DNA from: Clostridiales bacterium
Lineage (GTDB): Bacteria > Bacillota > Clostridia > Lachnospirales > Lachnospiraceae
Direction: 5' to 3'
Assembly (NCBI GenBank): GCA_019420275.1
Contig: JAHZHN010000001.1
Coordinates: forward strand, 1 to 64,000
DNA: 64,000 nt
Under the pieces are notes generated by a model. That model was not told where the DNA came from, ran no database searches, and saw only the letters and a program-made list of their open reading frames with translations. A program made the translations under genes and the position numbers. This document shows, piece after piece, positions 9,344 through 18,107 of this stretch (within the stretch, counting starts at the first letter, position 1; each line of letters begins with the position of its first letter).

Positions 9344-11230
9344 ATGAAAAAGAAAAAAACGAAGGCTCAGTTTAGTTCAGCTTCTCAGATAATTAAACGA
9401 GTCATTAAATATATGCTTCATTATTATAAGATACCATTTTTGTTTGTTGTTATTTTCATTTTAGTTACAGCAATTGCGACTGTTATTGGTGCAACATTCC
9501 CACAAACGCTGGTGGATGATTATATTACACCGATGCTTGCTAATGGAACAAAAGATTTCAGCGGCCTGGCTTCGGATCTGACACGATTAGTTTGTATTTT
9601 GGTAGTTGGTGTTATCACGGCTTATGGTTATAACAGAATTATGGTTAATGTCAGCCAGGGAACAATGCGTCATTTAAGAGATGATCTGTTCCGCCGCATG
9701 GAGGCACTTCCAATCAAGTATTTTGATACTCATGCGCATGGTGATATTATGTCTGTTTATACCAATGATGTAGATACATTAAGACAGTTATTGAGCCAGA
9801 GTATTCCACAGATTATTAACTCTGTGATTACGATGACGGCAACAATTATTACCATGATCTTGCTGAATCCTGTTTTGACGATTCTTTCTATTATAACTGC
9901 ACTGGTTATGCTGACGGTTACCAAGAATTTCTCCAGCATATCTGGAAGATATTATGTTCATCAGCAGATTGATCTTGGAAAAGTCGATGGATTTATTGAG
10001 GAAATGATGGATGGACAGAAGGTTGTAAAAGTCTTTTGTCATGAGGAAGCAGCCAAGGCAGATTTTCATAAGGTAAATGAAAGATTAAGAAATAGTACTA
10101 ACAAAGCAAACAGCTACGCAAACCTGCTGATGCCGGTCAATGCCAATATCGGATGGATTAGTTATGCTCTGATGGCAATTCTTGGAGCAATTCTTGGAAT
10201 TAATGGATTGGCAGGAGTTACGATTGGAACGGTTGTTACTTTTGTAGGATTAAATAAGAGTTTTACAAACCCAATCACGCAGGTCAGCCAGCAGATTAAC
10301 TTTGTTGTAAATGCGGCAGCTGGTGCACAGAGAGTCTTTGATTTAATGGATCAGAAACCAGAACTGGATGAAGGTTATGTTGAACTTGTCAATGCAAAAG
10401 AAGATGAAAACGGTCAGTTGGAAGAAAGCGATACCAGAACTAATCTCTGGGCATGGAAACATCCACATAAAGCAGACGGAACCATTACTTATAAGAAAGT
10501 GGAAGGAAGAGTTGTTTTAGATGATGTAGATTTTGGCTATACGGATGACAAGATTGTCCTGCATAACATCAGCCTCTGGGCAGAACCAGGACAAAAGATT
10601 GCCTTTGTTGGAGCGACAGGAGCAGGTAAGACAACGATCACTAACCTGATCAATCGTTTTTATGATATTGCAGATGGAAAAATCCGCTATGATGGGATTA
10701 ATATTAATAAAATTAAGAAAGCCGATCTTCGTCGGTCTTTGGGAATCGTACTGCAGGATACGCATCTGTTTACTGGTACCGTTATGGATAATATTCGATA
10801 TGGCAAGCTGGATGCAACGGATGAAGAATGTATCAATGCAGCAAAACTTGCCAATGCAGATGGATTTATCCGTCGTCTGCCAGATGGATATCAGACAATG
10901 CTGACTGGAGATGGAACGAATCTGAGTCAGGGACAGCGTCAGCTGCTGGCCATTGCCCGTGCAGCAGTTGCAGATCCTCCAGCTTTGATCCTGGATGAGG
11001 CAACATCTTCTATTGATACCCGTACAGAAAAACTGGTACAGGAAGGTATGGATGCCCTGATGAAAGGACGTACTACATTCGTGATTGCCCATCGTTTGTC
11101 AACGGTTAAAAACTCTGACTGTATTATGGTTATGGAACAGGGACGTATCATTGAGCGAGGAACTCACGATGAACTGATTGCTGCAAAGGGAAAATATTAT
11201 CAGTTATATACTGGAAATTTTGCAGATTAA
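9344..11230 (+). CDS. ABC exporter half-transporter, catalytic subunit
   Basis: Partner of the preceding subunit, 628 residues: six membrane helices, then an NBD with Walker A GATGAGKTT, signature NLSQGQRQ (not LSGGQ) and an intact Walker B LILDEATSSID with the catalytic glutamate. An altered signature together with an intact Walker B complements the other subunit, so the dimer would have one active and one degenerate ATP site. A charged insertion of about 30 residues (KEDENGQLEESDTRT and following) sits between the membrane domain and the NBD. AAGGAGG precedes the ATG. Substrate unknown; multidrug or peptide export is typical. A strong terminator follows. Confidence 0.9.
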   Translation: MKKKKTKAQFSSASQIIKRVIKYMLHYYKIPFLFVVIFILVTAIATVIGATFPQTLVDDYITPMLANGTKDFSGLASDLTRLVCILVVGVITAYGYNRIMVNVSQGTMRHLRDDLFRRMEALPIKYFDTHAHGDIMSVYTNDVDTLRQLLSQSIPQIINSVITMTATIITMILLNPVLTILSIITALVMLTVTKNFSSISGRYYVHQQIDLGKVDGFIEEMMDGQKVVKVFCHEEAAKADFHKVNERLRNSTNKANSYANLLMPVNANIGWISYALMAILGAILGINGLAGVTIGTVVTFVGLNKSFTNPITQVSQQINFVVNAAAGAQRVFDLMDQKPELDEGYVELVNAKEDENGQLEESDTRTNLWAWKHPHKADGTITYKKVEGRVVLDDVDFGYTDDKIVLHNISLWAEPGQKIAFVGATGAGKTTITNLINRFYDIADGKIRYDGININKIKKADLRRSLGIVLQDTHLFTGTVMDNIRYGKLDATDEECINAAKLANADGFIRRLPDGYQTMLTGDGTNLSQGQRQLLAIARAAVADPPALILDEATSSIDTRTEKLVQEGMDALMKGRTTFVIAHRLSTVKNSDCIMVMEQGRIIERGTHDELIAAKGKYYQLYTGNFAD

Positions 11231-11246
11231 GAATATGGAGAAAAAG

Positions 11247-11286
11247 AATTCCCGGAAATGCTGGAAACAGCGTTTCCGGGAATTTT
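11247..11286. terminator. Bidirectional terminator between ABC operon and lysR
   Basis: CCCGGAAA and TTTCCGGG (11251-11258 and 11273-11280) extend inward through GCTG-GAAA-CAGC, a GNRA-type tetraloop hairpin, flanked by AATT on both sides with T-rich exits. It separates the rightward exporter genes from the leftward lysR gene ending at 11285. Confidence 0.85.
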
Positions 11287-12178
11287 ATATGTGGATATGA
11301 AATTCATTCTGTACTTTTTCCAAAAACTTTTCACCAGCTTTTGAAAATACATGATATTTTTTCCATACAAGATTCAGATGGGCTTCGAGACAAGGTTCAA
11401 GGGGTTTAAAGCAAAGTTCACTGTCTCCGGTTGTATTCACTAATTTATCCAGACACAGCGCGTATCCTAATCCTTCTGCAACTAACAAGGACGCATTATA
11501 AACTAGATTATAGGTTGCCACGATGTTGAGCTCATCAAAATTATGTCTGCCCCATCCGGAAAATTCATTGCTGATCATAGATTGCTGAGATACGATCAGA
11601 GGAATTTGTTTTAGATGATCGATTTTAATATGCTCCAGCTGAGCCAGTTTACTGTCTTTTCTCATGAGCAGCCCCCAGGTGTCCACAGCCGGAAGACGCA
11701 GATAGTCATATTTTTCCATATTAGCAGGCTCAATAAAGATACCAAAGTCAAGGAGACCTTTATCCAGACGTTCCGCTACATCGTCTGCATTGCCGCTGAA
11801 CAGGTGATATTTGATATGAGGATAATTTTCCTGAAGCTTTTTTGCGGCTCTGGCGATTAGACGCATAGCATCAGTTTCGCCTCCGCCAATGTAAATATCT
11901 CCACTGATGATTTCATCTGCAGTGAGAAACTCTGTCTGTGTTTTGTCTGCAAGAGTTACAATTTCTTCTGCCCGCTGGCGAAGAAGCATTCCTTCATTTG
12001 TCAAAGTAATTTTTCGGTTCTTCTTACCGCGGTTTAGCAGTTTAACTCCCAATTCTTCTTCCAATTCTTTTATCTGTCTTGACAGAGTTGGCTGTGTAAT
12101 GTGTAAATATTCTGCGGCTGCGGAGATGCTTTCTTCATGAACAACCGCAAGAAAATATTTTAAAACTCGGATTTCCAT
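11285..12178 (-). CDS. LysR family transcriptional regulator
   Basis: LysR-type regulator of 297 residues. The HTH is at the N-terminus: LKYFLAVVHEESISAAAE, then ITQPTLSRQIKELEEELG. An effector-binding domain covers about residues 90-295. The ATG at 12178 follows TGGAGG. It is transcribed away from an SDR oxidoreductase gene across a 205-base region holding a good promoter and a T-N11-A inverted repeat. That arrangement, together with the family's habit of controlling a divergent neighbour, makes the SDR gene its likely target. Confidence 0.9.
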   Translation of the reverse strand: MEIRVLKYFLAVVHEESISAAAEYLHITQPTLSRQIKELEEELGVKLLNRGKKNRKITLTNEGMLLRQRAEEIVTLADKTQTEFLTADEIISGDIYIGGGETDAMRLIARAAKKLQENYPHIKYHLFSGNADDVAERLDKGLLDFGIFIEPANMEKYDYLRLPAVDTWGLLMRKDSKLAQLEHIKIDHLKQIPLIVSQQSMISNEFSGWGRHNFDELNIVATYNLVYNASLLVAEGLGYALCLDKLVNTTGDSELCFKPLEPCLEAHLNLVWKKYHVFSKAGEKFLEKVQNEFHIHI

Positions 12179-12206
12179 AAATAAACCTCCAATGTGCAGT
12201 TACAAT

Positions 12207-12277
12207 TTCAATATTGCATTAAATATTTGAATTCATCCAGTATTAGTATAGCAAAAAATTTAATGCTTAAAAAGCAT
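12207..12277. promoter_or_regulatory. LysR-type operator candidates
   Basis: Two dyads lie between the divergent lysR and SDR genes. One spans 12207-12231, with TTCAATATT facing AAATATTTGAA. The other is ATGCTT-AAA-AAGCAT at 12263-12277, which satisfies the T-N11-A rule for LysR boxes. Binding by the adjacent LysR protein is inference. Confidence 0.5.
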
Positions 12278-12300
12278 ATAAACACATTTTATATAAGTAT

Positions 12301-12329
12301 TTGATAATAAAGGAAATGGATATTATATT
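12301..12329 (+). promoter_or_regulatory. Promoter of the SDR gene
   Basis: TTGATA at 12301-12306 and TATATT at 12324-12329 with a 17-base spacer, 24 bases downstream of the LysR-box dyad. The SDR start codon is at 12384. Confidence 0.65.
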
Positions 12330-12383
12330 GTAAGTAGAAAGAGATAACAAACAGGAAGTGAAAATGAAAGGAGAAATATTCAA

Positions 12384-13154
12384 ATGGATCCACAAATGCT
12401 GGAGGGAAAAGTCGCAATTGTAACAGGAGCAAGTTACGGAATGGGACAGACCATTGCCGAGCTGTTTGCAGAAGAAGGTGCGTCTGTCGTATTGACAGCT
12501 AGAGGACAGGAAAAATTGGATGTGGTTGTTGAAGGAATTCGTGCTAAAGGACAGAAAGCAGTTGGAGTGGCAGCAGATGTATGTTCCACTGAAGATACAA
12601 AAAAAGTTTTTGAAACTGCCTTAAAGGAGTTCGGACATCTGGATATTTTGGTAAACAACGCAGGAATTGGTGAGCAGAAGATGATTGATGAAACAGATGA
12701 CGAATGGATGATGTATGTAATGAATACGAACTTGGGTGGTCCGATGAGGTATATCAGAGAAGCGTTGAAATTTTTTCTCCCACAAAATGACGGAGTCATC
12801 ATCAATGTTTCTTCTGTAAATGGAAACCGTCCATTCTGCGGAGCGACCTATACATCTACAAAGGGAGCCTTGAACACGCTGACGAAAAATGTGGCAATGC
12901 GTCTGGTAGAGACCAATATTCGATGCAATGCAATTGCACCAGGAGCTACGATTACACCGGCACATCTTGCCAATAAAGCAGGTAAACAGCCTGGCGGAGA
13001 TAAAATGCTGCAGTACAGCGGACACTATGTTTATTTTCCAGGACCAGAATGTGAGGCTATCGATCAGGCATATGCCTGTCTGTATTTGGCAAGCAAAATG
13101 GGAAAAGCGGTTCGCGGACAGGTACTTCAGGTGTGCAATGGTGCATTCCTGTAG
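12384..13154 (+). CDS. Short-chain dehydrogenase/reductase (SDR)
   Basis: NAD(P)-dependent oxidoreductase of 256 residues with a complete classical SDR core: cofactor loop TGASYGMG (about 14-21), NNAG near residue 90, the catalytic serine in NVSSVNG, and YTSTK near residue 155. The FabG/3-hydroxy-acyl or steroid dehydrogenase-like set is the nearest by eye; the substrate is not readable. The ATG at 12384 follows AAAGGAG at 12367-12373. It is divergent from, and probably controlled by, the neighbouring LysR protein. Confidence 0.88.
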   Translation: MDPQMLEGKVAIVTGASYGMGQTIAELFAEEGASVVLTARGQEKLDVVVEGIRAKGQKAVGVAADVCSTEDTKKVFETALKEFGHLDILVNNAGIGEQKMIDETDDEWMMYVMNTNLGGPMRYIREALKFFLPQNDGVIINVSSVNGNRPFCGATYTSTKGALNTLTKNVAMRLVETNIRCNAIAPGATITPAHLANKAGKQPGGDKMLQYSGHYVYFPGPECEAIDQAYACLYLASKMGKAVRGQVLQVCNGAFL

Positions 13155-13192
13155 CAAAAATTGACAAACTGTAAAAATCAGATGAAGGGGTA

Positions 13193-13431
13193 ATGAGTGA
13201 AAAAATAATTTTTCTCATTGCAACATTGATATTGCTCACATGCATCAGAAGGTGCCAAGATACAGACGGAAGATTCCAAAATGTCTGCGCACGTGATAAA
13301 AAGGGGTACAAAAATCAATATATATTTTGGTGATACTATAATACCAGGAATTTTCGTATGATGTAAAAGAAGTGTATTATGGATGGCCGGCTGGCAGTTA
13401 TGACGTTCGGATTGAATTAGCTGAAGAATAA
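13193..13431 (+). pseudogene. Decayed small lipoprotein-like gene
   Basis: An ATG at 13193 behind AAGGGG opens a lipoprotein-like signal, MSEKIIFLIATLILLTC, with LLTC as lipobox. The frame then runs into unlikely sequence and stops. From 13251 the +1 frame gives a plausible continuation (RGTKINIYFGDTIIPGIFV, reminiscent of the start of cyclophilin-like small domains) until TGA at 13359. From 13360 the next frame gives EVYYGWPAGSYDVRIELAEE and stops at 13429. Coding-like fragments in three successive frames suggest a gene broken by frameshifts. The family guess is weak. Confidence 0.5.
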
Positions 13432-13539
13432 AAAATAAAATATGGATATATAGATTAACCTGGATGAACGAAAAAATATGATTTATCAATCGTTGGATCC
13501 GGGTTTTCTATTGACGAAAAGAAATGAAAGAGTTAAGAT

Positions 13540-14943
13540 ATGCAAGGCAAAATCGAAGAATTGGAGAAAGGGGATATTACGTTGAAAAAAGGTAAATTTG
13601 AGATTGACATGTGTAATGGGTCAATTATGGACAAACTAATTTCCTTTGCGCTTCCATTGATGGCTTCAAGTATGCTTCAGCTTATGTTTAATGCGGTAGA
13701 TATTATTGTGGTAGGAAGATTTAGTGGAAGACAGGCATTGGCGGCGGTAGGATCGACCACTGCTCTGATTAATATTTTTACAAATCTGTTTATCGGAATT
13801 TCTCTTGGAGCCAATGTTTTGGCTGCAGGATATTTTGCTTCAGGAAAGAAAAGAGAGATGTCGGAGGCGGTACATACAGCCATTGGATTTGCTCTGATCA
13901 GTGGAATCTGCATGGCATTTGTCGGTGGTGCAGCTTCTTATCTTGCACTTCAGCTGATGGGGACACCTTCTGATGTTATTGGGCAATCTACAACATATAT
14001 GCGGATTTACTTTATGGGGATGCCCTTTTTTATGCTCTATAATTATGGAGCGGCTGTTTTAAGGGCGGTGGGAGATACAAAAAGGCCGCTGTTTTTTTTA
14101 ATGGCTGCCGGAGCTGCTAATGTGGTGCTGGATCTTCTCCTGGTCATTGTAGTACATTTGGACGTGGCAGGAGTAGCAATTGGAACCGTAGCATCACAGC
14201 TGGTCTCCTGTATTTTAGTCCTATGGTGTCTGCATAAAACAGAAGGCAGTTATCAGCTGCGATTTTCTAAGCTGACAGTAAAGTGGAAATATTTGAAGAG
14301 AATTTTTCAGGTGGGAGTTCCAGCGGGAATTCAGAGTACGGTCATCAACTTTTCCAATGCGATGCTGCAGTCATCCGTAAATTCGTTTGGATCAACGGCT
14401 ATGGCGGGATATACAGCCACCAATAATATCCTGGGATTTTTGTATTTTGCAGTCAATGCGGTCACTCAGGCCTGTATGAGTTTTACCAGTCAGAATTACA
14501 GCGTTGGAAAACAAAAGCGTATGGACCGGGTTTTTCTGGATTGTATCATTTTGTCCGTTATTATAGGCGGTGTTCTGGGTGTTGGAGCTTATATGTTTGG
14601 ACCGCAGCTTCTAAGGATTTATACTTCGGATAGTAATGTTATTCAATGCGGAATGGAGATTTTATCAATCACGACTATTTTTTATTGTTTGTGTGGAATC
14701 ATGGATTTAATTCCTGGGGCTTTGCGAGGAATGGGACATTCTGCGGTGCCGATGATTTTATCGGTAATTGGAACTGTAGGAACCAGAATCATATGGATCT
14801 ATGGTTTCTTCCCGCATCATAGATCATTATATTTTCTTTTCATTTCTTACCCAGGTTCATGGATTTTTACAATCATTATGCAGGCAATCTGTTTTTACTT
14901 TGTTCGAAAAAAATGCCGACTGCAGTCAAGCAGGACTGCATAA
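13540..14943 (+). CDS. MATE family efflux transporter
   Basis: Multidrug/toxin extrusion-type antiporter of about 467 residues with twelve predicted membrane helices. The N-terminal half shows FALPLMASSMLQLMFNAVDIIVVGRF and SLGANVLAAGYFA, typical of MATE proteins, and the second half repeats the fold from ~residue 245. The frame opens at the ATG at 13540, which has only a poor binding site. An in-frame TTG at 13582 has AGAAAGGGG eight bases upstream and would give a more typical N-terminus, so either start is possible. Substrate unknown. A hairpin terminator lies 107 bases downstream. Confidence 0.88.
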   Translation: MQGKIEELEKGDITLKKGKFEIDMCNGSIMDKLISFALPLMASSMLQLMFNAVDIIVVGRFSGRQALAAVGSTTALINIFTNLFIGISLGANVLAAGYFASGKKREMSEAVHTAIGFALISGICMAFVGGAASYLALQLMGTPSDVIGQSTTYMRIYFMGMPFFMLYNYGAAVLRAVGDTKRPLFFLMAAGAANVVLDLLLVIVVHLDVAGVAIGTVASQLVSCILVLWCLHKTEGSYQLRFSKLTVKWKYLKRIFQVGVPAGIQSTVINFSNAMLQSSVNSFGSTAMAGYTATNNILGFLYFAVNAVTQACMSFTSQNYSVGKQKRMDRVFLDCIILSVIIGGVLGVGAYMFGPQLLRIYTSDSNVIQCGMEILSITTIFYCLCGIMDLIPGALRGMGHSAVPMILSVIGTVGTRIIWIYGFFPHHRSLYFLFISYPGSWIFTIIMQAICFYFVRKKCRLQSSRTA

Positions 14944-15049
14944 AGACTAGTGATATCATCTTAAGGTGTTATCTAAAAGAACATATTGTTTCTTCAATGA
15001 AATGAAGGATGATTTTATAGTAAAAAAAGTATCGAAGATTATAATTTGG

Positions 15050-15088
15050 CCCCTCATACTGTTTACAGTCTGAGGGGCGTTTGGTTTT
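15050..15088 (+). terminator. Terminator between MATE and purC
   Basis: CCCCTCA (15050-15056) pairs with TGAGGGG (15071-15077), extended inside by ACTG-TTTA-CAGT, then GTTTGGTTTTT. On the reverse strand the exit is less T-rich, so it probably serves mainly the rightward MATE transcript, though purC also ends here. Confidence 0.75.
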
Positions 15089-15954
15089 TATAAATCTTTT
15101 CCTGTCAGCAATTTGTATGCCTGAAGATATTTGTCAATAGTTTTTTCAACGATATCTTGAGGAAGTTTCCAATCGTGTTCATTGGCTTTTAACCAGTCAC
15201 GGGCGAACTGTTTATCGAAAGATGGCTGTCCATGACCTGGCTCATAACTGTCTGCCGGCCAGAAACGGGAACTGTCAGGAGTCAGCATTTCGTCTCCGAG
15301 AATAATATTTCCGTCTTCATCTAAACCGAACTCAAATTTTGTATCTGCGATAATGATACCGTGCTCTAATGCATAGTCAGCGCATTTCTTATACAAAGCG
15401 ATGGTGTAATCACGAAGTTTTTCAGCGTATTCTTTTCCTTTTCCAGGAAATTCTTTTTCAAGTACATCAATGCTCTGTTCAAAAGAAATGTTCTCATCAT
15501 GATCTCCGATTTCTGCTTTTGTAGACGGAGTATAAATTGGTTCTGGCAATTTGTCGGATTCTTTCAAACCTTCCGGAAGTTTGATGCCGCATACGGTACC
15601 GTTTTCCTGATAGCTGTTCCAGCCGCTGCCTGTGATGTATCCCCGGACGATGCATTCGATCGGAAGCATCTTTAATTTACGGCACATCATGCTGTTTCCG
15701 TCAAATTTTTCCTGCTGGAAATATTCCGGCATATCTTTTACGTCAACAGAAATCATATGATTTGGTACGATATCTTCTGTCATATCAAACCAGAATTTAG
15801 ACATTTGAGTCAGAACGGTCCCTTTTTTTGTGACGTCATTTTTTAAAATCACATCAAAACAGCTGATACGATCGGTAGCAACCATGATCAGGCTGTCACC
15901 GTTATCATAGATTTCACGTACTTTACCTTCTTTGATCGGTTTTAATTCTTCCAT
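15088..15954 (-). CDS. purC: Phosphoribosylaminoimidazole-succinocarboxamide synthase (SAICAR synthase)
   Basis: De novo purine synthesis: joins aspartate to CAIR with ATP, cytoplasmic. The 288-residue protein has the family landmarks EGKVREIYDNGDSLIMVATDRISCFD near the start, then ECIVRGYITGSGW, SFEQSID, IIADTKFEFG and ILGDEMLTPDSSRFW. The length matches the longer PurC form. The ATG at 15954 has GAGG upstream. It stands alone here, without other pur genes, and is divergent from an alpha/beta hydrolase gene. No purine riboswitch was recognised upstream. Confidence 0.96.
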   Translation of the reverse strand: MEELKPIKEGKVREIYDNGDSLIMVATDRISCFDVILKNDVTKKGTVLTQMSKFWFDMTEDIVPNHMISVDVKDMPEYFQQEKFDGNSMMCRKLKMLPIECIVRGYITGSGWNSYQENGTVCGIKLPEGLKESDKLPEPIYTPSTKAEIGDHDENISFEQSIDVLEKEFPGKGKEYAEKLRDYTIALYKKCADYALEHGIIIADTKFEFGLDEDGNIILGDEMLTPDSSRFWPADSYEPGHGQPSFDKQFARDWLKANEHDWKLPQDIVEKTIDKYLQAYKLLTGKDL

Positions 15955-16279
15955 TATTATTACCTCGCTTATCCAGTGTTAAAAAGTTATAAGAAATCAT
16001 AATTTCTTTTCCTATATTAATATACGGTAAAACGGAGAAAAAATAAAGACCAGATTTTTATTCGGCACAAAACAGTTTGTATATTTATAAAACTGATCTT
16101 AAATTCTATGAAACAAAAATTTAAAATTCAGTCTGAGACAGGTTAAAAAAATTCATGAGCCGCAGCTGATAAAATCTGCAGTGTTTCAAATAAAAGAGAA
16201 TTTCTCCAGAGTGAAATTAATTTTGAAAAGAAAAAGAAAAGTGGTATTATAAAAAGAAAAAGAGACGAGGTGATCGTGC
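15955..16279. other. purC / hydrolase divergent intergenic region
   Basis: This 325-base AT-rich region holds no gene. AAGAAAT-CATA-ATTTCTT at 15991-16008 is a perfect 7-bp dyad, 37 bases upstream of purC, and could be an operator or an RNA hairpin. Toward the hydrolase gene, TTGAAA (16223-16228) and TATTAT (16245-16250), 16 bases apart, form a plausible rightward promoter. Confidence 0.5.
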
Positions 16280-17251
16280 ATGACAGCAGTTAGCATCATA
16301 TCTAAGGGCAGTTATCACATTGGAGGAAAGAAAGTAACCATTGAGGGGAGTGCGCCCATTGAAACCAGATTCTGGCCGGGCGGACCTCCGGTAACCTATG
16401 ATCCAAATGGTGATTTTCAGGCGGGACAGATGTATGTCCAGTATACGCGATTAGAATCTCCTGTTGTACCGTATCCGGTATGTATGATTCATGGAGGCGG
16501 CGCTACCGGTGCATTGTGGGAGAGTACCCAGGACGGAAGACCAGGATGGGAATATCGTTTTTTGCAAAATGGGCTGAATGTTAATGTCTCTGACGGCGTG
16601 GAGAGGGGACGTTCTTCTTGGGCACAGTTTCCGGAGATTAATGAGGGACCGCCAATGTTTAACAGTTACGGTGAGCGATGGACAACCTATCGGCTGGGAC
16701 CGAAACCAGGGGTTCCTTATAAGGGAAGCCGATTCGATTACAGTAAATACGATCAGTTTATGAAGCAGCATGTCCCGAGATGGACTACATCGAATGCCAT
16801 GGTTCAGGCAGCATATGATCAATATTTTGCCAGCATGAAAGAAGGAATGATTATTTTGGCTCACAGCCAGGGCGGTTTGTTTGCACTGGAAGCGGCTCTT
16901 AAGAATGTCCAGAATATAAAAGGGGTCATCATGCTGGAGAGTTCTTCTAATCTGGATGTGAGCAAGGTAGATGTATCTGTTTTTCGTGATATTCCATTTT
17001 TGTTCGTTTATGGAGATTTTTTAGGAGAAGAATACTGCATTGATGGTTATAAATGGCCAGGGGCCTTTGCCTGGGAAGGAAGTATGCGGAACCTTCATCA
17101 TAAACTTCTTGAGATGGGTGGAGACAGCACATGGATGTCACTGCCGGAGCTGGGGATTTATGGAAATACTCACGCATTGATGATGGAAGATAACAGCTAT
17201 GAAATAGCTGACCTGATTTGTGACTGGATAAAGGAGCATATAAAGGCATAA
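16280..17251 (+). CDS. Alpha/beta hydrolase, esterase-like
   Basis: Predicted cytoplasmic hydrolase of 323 residues; no signal peptide. The nucleophile elbow reads AHSQGG (near residue 195), preceded by the oxyanion-type stretch MIHGGGATGALWES (near residue 70). A C-terminal GNTHALMMEDNS supplies a plausible catalytic histidine. The sequence resembles uncharacterised bacterial esterases with a WxPGGPPVTYDP-type start rather than a known lipase. The ATG at 16280 follows GAGGTGAT. It is probably transcribed alone, and the substrate is not readable. Confidence 0.78.
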   Translation: MTAVSIISKGSYHIGGKKVTIEGSAPIETRFWPGGPPVTYDPNGDFQAGQMYVQYTRLESPVVPYPVCMIHGGGATGALWESTQDGRPGWEYRFLQNGLNVNVSDGVERGRSSWAQFPEINEGPPMFNSYGERWTTYRLGPKPGVPYKGSRFDYSKYDQFMKQHVPRWTTSNAMVQAAYDQYFASMKEGMIILAHSQGGLFALEAALKNVQNIKGVIMLESSSNLDVSKVDVSVFRDIPFLFVYGDFLGEEYCIDGYKWPGAFAWEGSMRNLHHKLLEMGGDSTWMSLPELGIYGNTHALMMEDNSYEIADLICDWIKEHIKA

Positions 17252-17298
17252 TAAAAGGAGTAATAACACGGAAACAGAAGGGGCAGGATTATAAAAAA

Positions 17299-17328
17299 TT
17301 GAAAGAATCCGGATGAACAATGTATAAA
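17299..17328 (+). promoter_or_regulatory. Candidate promoter of the SRAP gene
   Basis: TTGAAA at 17299-17304 and TATAAA at 17323-17328, 18-base spacer, 42 bases upstream of the ATG at 17370. No LexA-type box was recognised. Confidence 0.5.
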
Positions 17329-17369
17329 TTAATGAAAGAAAAAATATAGAAGTCAGAAAAGAGGCAGAT

Positions 17370-17945
17370 ATGTGCGGAAGATACTATGAAGATGAAGAAA
17401 ATATTCGGTTTTTAAGATCATTTGCAGACTGCAAAAAAGAACAGGTATTTCAGAAGAGAGACGTAACTCCAGCACAGAGTGCTGCTGTATTATGCAGAGA
17501 GGGCAATCATATAGCTGTTCATAATATGGTTTGGGGATTTCCGGGATTGGGAAGAAAAGCACTGGTCATCAATGCCAGAGCTGAGAGCGCTATGGAAAAG
17601 AAAATGTTTCGGGACAACATTTTGCATAGAAGATGTGTAATTGCTGCAAGAGGATTTTATGAATGGTCCCGCTCAAAAGAAAAATATACTTTTGAGCGGA
17701 TAGATTCCGATGGATTGTTCTTGGCAGGGTGTTTTGGAATGTATGATAGTCAGGAGCGCTTTGTTATTCTGACGACAGAAGCAAATCCTTCAGTGAAACC
17801 AATCCATGACAGAATGCCGCTGATTTTAGAAAGAGAAGAGATAAAACAGTGGCTGCTGGATGATCATATCATAGAACATATCTTACATAAAACGCCAATT
17901 ATGCTGAAACGAGGCACGGAATATGAACAGCTCACTTTCTTTTAA
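17370..17945 (+). CDS. SOS response-associated peptidase (SRAP/HMCES, YedK-like)
   Basis: Protects abasic sites in single-stranded DNA by forming a covalent thiazolidine with its N-terminal cysteine. The start MCGRYYEDEEN exposes Cys2 after methionine removal. NARAESAMEK, RRCVIAARGFYEW (the conserved Glu) and the late KPIHDRMPLIL with its histidine are all present. It has 191 residues, slightly shorter than YedK (~220). The start at 17370 is fixed by the need for Cys2. It is an isolated gene between a hydrolase and a DUF1810 gene. Confidence 0.92.
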   Translation: MCGRYYEDEENIRFLRSFADCKKEQVFQKRDVTPAQSAAVLCREGNHIAVHNMVWGFPGLGRKALVINARAESAMEKKMFRDNILHRRCVIAARGFYEWSRSKEKYTFERIDSDGLFLAGCFGMYDSQERFVILTTEANPSVKPIHDRMPLILEREEIKQWLLDDHIIEHILHKTPIMLKRGTEYEQLTFF

Positions 17946-17969
17946 ATTACGGTAAACAATTAGGAGTAG

Positions 17970-17998
17970 AAGGACATCTGTCTTAAGATGTCTTTCCT
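17970..17998 (+). terminator. Weak hairpin after the SRAP gene
   Basis: AAGGACATCT at 17970-17979 pairs with AGATGTCTTT at 17986-17995 around a six-base loop; the following T tract is short, so termination may be incomplete. Confidence 0.45.
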
Positions 17999-18107
17999 TA
18001 TGTGGTTGTATTAGAAAAATTTAGAATTTAAAATAATAGAAGAGCTAAAGATGATCAAATCAGTTTTGTGACAGCTGGTGTATTATGAAAATGGAGGATG
18101 CTATATA

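Noticed and set aside
15955..16279. Purine riboswitch upstream of purC
   Set aside because: None of the conserved guanine/adenine aptamer text is present on the minus strand.
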